64,000 nucleotides of DNA from contig NC_092861.1 in assembly GCF_032062135.1 (NCBI RefSeq), positions 142,732,641 through 142,796,640 of the forward strand, in the 5' to 3' direction. The translations under genes were made by a program, and so were the position numbers. The DNA is from Pyxicephalus adspersus (lineage: Eukaryota; Chordata; Amphibia; Anura; Pyxicephalidae). The notes under the pieces were generated by a model. That model worked only from the letters and a program-made list of their open reading frames with translations. It searched no databases and was not told the origin of the DNA. Of the stretch, positions 60,039-64,000 are shown in pieces. Positions within the stretch are counted from its first letter, which is position 1. The number at the start of each line of letters is the position of its first letter.

Positions 60039-60733
60039 TGTCACAGATCCCTGCAGGTCCAAGGTATCTGTGCCTCCTTCAGTGTCACCCACCTTACACT
60101 CCTCTGCTGCCAGCACCAGCTCTGCTAAGGCATCACCTCTTCACTTCCTGGTCTAGGTCATGTGACTCCCAGTCAGCTGCTCCACTACCTCAGAGGACTA
60201 GAGTGTTTCACAGACGTGCTCCCCCTGCTAGTGCAGATGTGAACACCACCAACATCTAGTCTCCAGAACCCCCTCTGGTGGTAGGATAAGATGCAGCAGG
60301 TCACATGGTTCCATCCATCACATGACCTGCCTTTAAAAGGAAGTGAATGGCAACAGGAAGTTGCCTGAACAAGGAGTTCCTTTGGCTCTGCTTCCGGGTT
60401 CCTGTTGTCTGCTTCTCTTTTTCCTTATGCTTTGTGTATCAACCTCGGCTTGACTTTGACTACTTCTGATCGCTGCCGGCCCTGACCTCTGGCTTGCCTG
60501 ACTACTCTTTCTCCCTCATTCTGGTACCACCTCCTGTTTCTGCCTGTCAGCAGTTACCTGCCTCGGGGTGCATGGGGGCTGCAAACTGGCAGTTGCCCGC
60601 AGTGCAACACCCTCACCTCTAGAGGCTCTGATGAAGACCGGGCAGCTGCTTAGACTCTGCGCCCTGTGCACATCTCTGCCATCTGAGCTGGTTACACTGA
60701 AGGTCCCCTGTCCTGCCCTGTAGCACCGTGACA
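60039..60733 (+). mobile_element. Solo LTR (gypsy-like) inside the Tc1 element
   Basis: The insert begins TGTCACAG and ends CGTGACA, i.e. the TG...CA ends of a long terminal repeat. It is flanked by identical 5-bp copies AGCCC (60034-60038 and 60734-60738), where an uninterrupted Tc1 would have one. A TATA-like word lies at 60331-60340 ('ctttaaaagg'), followed by the C/T-rich stretch usual in such LTRs. At 695 bp with no internal genes it is best read as a solo LTR left by recombination. The Ty3/gypsy assignment is from style and TSD length only. Confidence 0.82.
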
Positions 60734-61063
60734 AGCCCAAATCATCACCCCCACTACCACCATGCTTGACGGTATGAGGTGTTTGTTTTGATATTTGTTA
60801 ACCAAACATGGCGCTATGCATTATGCCTGGACATTTCCACTTTGGTAGCATCTGTCCAATGGATATTGTTCCAGAAGTCTCTGTTCAGTCTTTTTAAGTG
60901 AATTTTACCAATAAATATACAGCACTGACTGAAGCCTGTAGAGTCTGACATGGTGCTCTTGGTATTTTTGCATTTTCTCTGAGCATTGCACGGTCTGACC
61001 TTGGGGAAATTGTGCTAGGACGTCCACTCTCTGGAAGATTGGTAACTGTCTTGAATGTTTTTC

Positions 61064-61421
61064 TGTTTCAATTTCTTCATACTTATACAGTGTAATCTCT
61101 ATACAACACAATCTTCAAATTTAATTATATATGTCTATCCCAACCTTTGGTATTTCTCAGTTCTAGTTATTACTTGATCTTTATCTTTTATTTGAATTAT
61201 TTTCTCGATACACAGTATACTCCTAGTTAGTTCATTTTTGTATTGTAGACTGCTTCCCCGTTCCCACCCCCCTCATATATTCCGCAGTGACAAAATTATC
61301 TGCTATAACCCTTTACCTATTGTCACAAACGTGTAATTGATTTATTAATAAGAGGAGAAAAAGTATTAATACCTTTCCCTCCATTACAACATAATTGTAC
61401 AGACTTCTGTTTAGTGATTCC
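61064..61421. mobile_element. Unclassified 358-bp insertion in Tc1
   Basis: The Tc1 coding frame breaks at 'gaatgtttttc' and resumes at 'cacttgtgaataatc'. The 358-bp insert lies between two identical 9-bp words ATGTTTTTC (61055-61063 and 61422-61430), consistent with an 8- or 9-bp target duplication. It is AT-rich, has no clear inverted ends and no open frame. hAT derivatives make 8-bp duplications, but the termini do not look like hAT. Confidence 0.65.
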
Positions 61422-61660
61422 ATGTTTTTCACTTGTGAATAATCTTTCCCACTATAGAATAATGGAATTCAGATTGTTCAAAAATGGCCTTCTAATCCTT
61501 CCTAGACCGATGGGCAGCAAAATTTGCCTGTCTAAGAACTCTAAGATTGCTGATGTATTTCTCTATTGGCATTATGTTAACACATAGCTGAATTCTCCAG
61601 ACCAACAAACTGGCAAAACTTCTCCTTTTATATTGTTCACACTTATTGATGATCAACTAA

Positions 61661-62047
61661 CCCCCCTGTTGTTATTCCGGAGTGTGGCTCGGGGTGAAAT
61701 TTCTTTACAGAAAGTGGTAACCCCAAGCCACACTCGGGGTGGAATTGAGGGCTTACCTGGTCCTCACGAGCCTGCGGCGTCCTCCTCACGAGCCCATTTG
61801 GCGCTGCCCAGCTGGCATTGGTGTCCCGTTAGCGATGCCCGGCATTAGTGTCCCCTGGCCCTGCATCCCCGGCTTGTGAACGTTGGAGGCGCAAGACTAG
61901 TGGATTCAGATGCCAGCCATGTATGCGACATGTGTGCGGGTGGCATGCGTGCGTCCAGGGGCAGAACCAGCTGTATGTTTAAAATTGGAAGTACTTTTAA
62001 AAGTCAAATGTGCCGTGAAATACAAAATAATCATACCGCCAGGAAGG
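61661..62047. mobile_element. TTAA-target MITE (piggyBac-like) in Tc1
   Basis: It starts CCCCCCTGTTGTTATTCC and ends with the rough inverse of CCTTCCTGGCGGTAT. It is flanked by CTAA (61657-61660) and TTAG (62048-62051), each one base from TTAA. The normal Tc1 sequence has TTAA at this point, so both duplicates have mutated once. A 15-bp stem, 61681-61695 with 61720-61734 ('agtgtggctcggggt' / 'accccaagccacact'), has one mismatch. The interior is GC- and CpG-rich. No coding capacity. Confidence 0.78.
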
Positions 62048-63587
62048 TTAGTCAGGTGAATTTGTTTAGCAGCACATGGCTGCTACTTACCCTCTTGATT
62101 CCTACGAAAGTGGTTAGGGTGTACTTAATTTTTCACACACTGATTCTGCATTTCAACTTTACTAAATAAAAAATAACACGGTGCAATATGTCATTTGCTA
62201 TAGGTTGTTTTTACCTAGCTGCTAAGAACCAGATGATTTTGTATTTTCCTAATGCACAAAACCTTGGGTATACTTTCTTTTTCTCAAGATGGTAGCTGCC
62301 TCCCTAAATACAAGTAGTTGTAGAGAACTGCTTTATATGTAAGAAAAAAAGAAAAGCAAAATGTCATGGATAAGAACTTTCGAACAGAACATCGGGAGCT
62401 TTAAGAGGTTTATAATAAGTCAGATATTTTGGAGATAGAACTGAAAGAACCAAGCCGGGGCTGTGACCTCAATGCTATTATAGCCACTCACATACCTATG
62501 AGAGTCCCAGAACAATAGCAAGAAAGACCTTTTGGCCGCTCATTCTTTGCAAACAAGCCCCTTGTTATCACAATCAGTCACTTCTAGCTGGCGTGCCTGT
62601 AATATCTTGTGTTGTCCTTCTGCCTTAACAAGAAACATATGCATCTCACAAGTCGTATTCCCCAAAGGGCCTGACCATTCCTTCATCGGCGGGCCGCACA
62701 CACTGGGAATGCCTGGTATGAGGGCAAATCTCTTAGCATGCCATCTACTGTTCTCTGGCTCAATTTCTTACAACAACTGCGCCTACAAGAGCCTATTCTT
62801 AATGAGTGGCTGCACTACAATAGGCGTCTGATATATTGTACCTTAAATATATCTGTGTTGATAAGTCCATGAATAGAAGGCATTCCCCCAAAAGGTCACA
62901 TTTGTTTCAAGTTTTCTGGAACATAAAAAACACTTCAGGAGGATTAGGTCTAGTTTGTTAACAAAAAAAAAAAAAAAATGCTAAGCTGTGAAAAAAAAGT
63001 CTTATTGCACTTGTGTGTTCTGCTTGTTAGCTGGTTGTCATTCCATATAAGACTTCACAATCTTTCACTTATGTGCTGCCCGCTTTAGATATATGATATT
63101 CTTATAGACTTATGGGAAAAGGCTATAAATTTTCTTGGCCTAAGCTCCATTTGAAATTTAACTTCTGAGGATTGCAAAGAAAGTGCAGACATTACACTAC
63201 AGACATGTCAATGGGATCAGCTTAACGCTGAATTCAAGGCAAACAGATGAAATATATACACATGGGAGCTGTTTTACCTAGCAAAGGATTTGTATATTGG
63301 TCTTTCAGGTTATGAGATTTACTGAATCTCTGCCGCACAGCATGGCCTTGTCTGATAGGGACAGAGACCTGATTTTTATCTGTTGCAGTTAAGTAACGCT
63401 AACAGGTCATGTTCCTCCCCTAGCGTGTGATTGGACAAGCCTGATATTGATAAGGTTAGTTGTTCTTCACCACATCTAACTGGACTTGTTAATAACATTT
63501 CATAACTTATCCAAGCTGATTCTTCCATTTTAAGGGGTATTAGGAAAATACTGCAGCATTTAAATCTATTCAGGTATTACCCACTCA

Positions 63588-63630
63588 TTAAAGGGAAACT
63601 AAACCCTAGTTAGTATAGTTGTTTGGATAT
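63588..63630 (+). mobile_element. TTAAAG-type MITE terminus
   Basis: TTAAAGGGAAACTAAACCC matches the T2/Kolobok-style terminus (TTAA target followed by AGGGAA). The element probably continues rightwards; its other end is beyond or near the window edge. Confidence 0.5.
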
Positions 63631-63924
63631 CTCCTTTTTTAAAATAACCTTTAGTTGCCAACCTCTTAATATTGATTTAAACATATAAACAAGAAATTAA
63701 GGGAAAGGAAAAACAGGGTTTTTTTGCCAAATAAAATTTGTATTGTAATAATCAGAGTGAATTGTACCAAAGTCTAAATAATTGCAATGTATACATACAT
63801 AATAGGTCCAAAACCCTATTAAAGCATCAGGGAATATAGACCCCCCACCCTATATATATGCTTCCCTATGACATATAGATAAAAGAAATAGACATATAGA
63901 TATGAAAGATAGATAATGTTTCAT

Positions 63925-64000
63925 GTCCCAATGCGTTTCACAGCTGGGCTTCTTCAGGGGTGTAGAGAGAACTTTAATGTACCAGGTCGTAAAAATTCAA
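63925..64000 (-). mobile_element. Repeat edge with GAAACGCATTGG motif
   Basis: On the minus strand 'cctgaagaagcccagctgtg' is followed by 'aaacgcattggga'. This is a widespread phrase ('gaagcccag..gaaacgcgttgg') in dispersed repeats of frogs and fishes. Only the edge is inside the window, so the family is not named. Confidence 0.4.

Larger units (their letters stand above)
59700..61572 (-). pseudogene. Tc1-like transposase, disrupted
   Basis: A start codon is present at 61572-61570 (minus strand), followed by a helix-turn-helix-type N-terminal region that contains stops. The C-terminal part (about 60030 down to 59700) keeps 'GYRTWAPCSHFNMNSSVYQS', 'LGQNWVMQQDN', 'RIKVLQRPNPNPDL' and 'KQMPNLIELNQNIVKN'. 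The second catalytic Asp (QQDN) is present. The third acidic residue of the DDE triad is Lys (LIKY where PIEN/PIEM is expected), and the spacing between them is 29 instead of 34 residues. With the insertions it is certainly inactive. Confidence 0.87.
59576..62139 (-). mobile_element. Tc1/mariner element carrying three nested insertions
   Basis: It is bounded by an inverted repeat matching at 22 of 23 bases (59576-59598 and 62117-62139: 'tgtgtgaaaaa.taagtaca..'). The outer ends may extend further (to about 59450 and 62290), as Tc1 copies with long inverted repeats do. The minus strand encodes a decayed transposase. Three later insertions split it: a solo LTR (60039-60733), an unknown 358-bp piece (61064-61421) and a TTAA MITE (61661-62047). 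Removing them leaves about 1.1 kb, somewhat short for the family. Confidence 0.88.
46611..64000. other. Intergenic DNA downstream of PROX1
   Basis: I find no exon with a recognisable protein, no tRNA or rRNA, and no CpG island across these 17 kb. Identifiable content is listed separately: hAT-type and hairpin MITEs, a SINE, TA/AT runs, a degenerate minisatellite, candidate regulatory blocks at 52430, 55480 and 56200, and the transposon stack at 59576-62139. Stretches such as 47-48.3 kb, 50.1-51.2 kb, 53-53.7 kb, 58.2-59.5 kb and 62.3-63.5 kb show nothing I can name. Confidence 0.75.

Noticed and set aside
60008..60259. Open frames over the transposon junction (also 60516-60740)
   Set aside because: They lie within the solo LTR or cross its boundary and are shadows of non-coding LTR sequence.
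46611..64000. Search for the next gene downstream (SMYD2 in other vertebrates)
   Set aside because: No exon with SET/MYND-type sequence or any other recognisable protein is seen; the neighbour probably lies beyond the window.

Overview
The window is vertebrate nuclear DNA: AT-rich, with large introns and a heavy load of LINE, SINE, Tc1/mariner, LTR and MITE copies. It carries the 3' half of PROX1, the Prospero-type homeobox transcription factor, on the + strand. Three coding exons are recognisable from their protein sequence and canonical splice sites. Together they encode 160 residues, the entire C-terminal homeo-Prospero DNA-binding domain. The mix of repeats (L2-like LINE with an AC/ATA-type tail, tRNA-derived SINEs sharing that tail, TTAA-flanked MITEs with TTAAAGnGGAAC ends, hAT MITEs, a Tc1-like element) fits a frog. 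The amphibian call is inference from repeats, not from a database match.

Layout: 1-3048 is the end of the intron before the first visible exon. Exons lie at 3049-3150, 19178-19372 and 37816-38001, separated by introns of about 16.0 and 18.4 kb, all in phase 0. The stop codon is at 37999-38001. An AT-rich 3' UTR of about 8 kb follows, with candidate polyadenylation signals at 46247 and 46582. It contains seed matches for miR-181 (38026 and 46546) and miR-31 (44786), two microRNAs reported to repress PROX1, plus five Pumilio-type motifs. From about 46.6 kb to the end I see no gene. That stretch holds MITEs, simple repeats, candidate conserved non-coding blocks, and a strongly nested transposon stack at 59.6-62.1 kb.

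The upstream exons of PROX1 (the large N-terminal coding exon and the promoter) are outside the window. No other protein-coding gene, tRNA or rRNA could be supported. The only other protein-coding traces are two dead transposon remnants: an L2-like reverse-transcriptase tail at 13.5-14.0 kb, and a Tc1 transposase broken by three later insertions at 59.7-61.6 kb.

The most useful observations are: a tandem CAGCAG acceptor at the last PROX1 exon that could add one glutamine inside the DNA-binding domain; the three datable insertions inside the Tc1 copy, each with recognisable target-site duplications; near-perfect hairpin MITEs, one of them inside a transcribed PROX1 intron; and several repeat-free, CpG-bearing blocks in and downstream of PROX1 that are good enhancer candidates. 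No new defence, toxin or operon-type system is visible.
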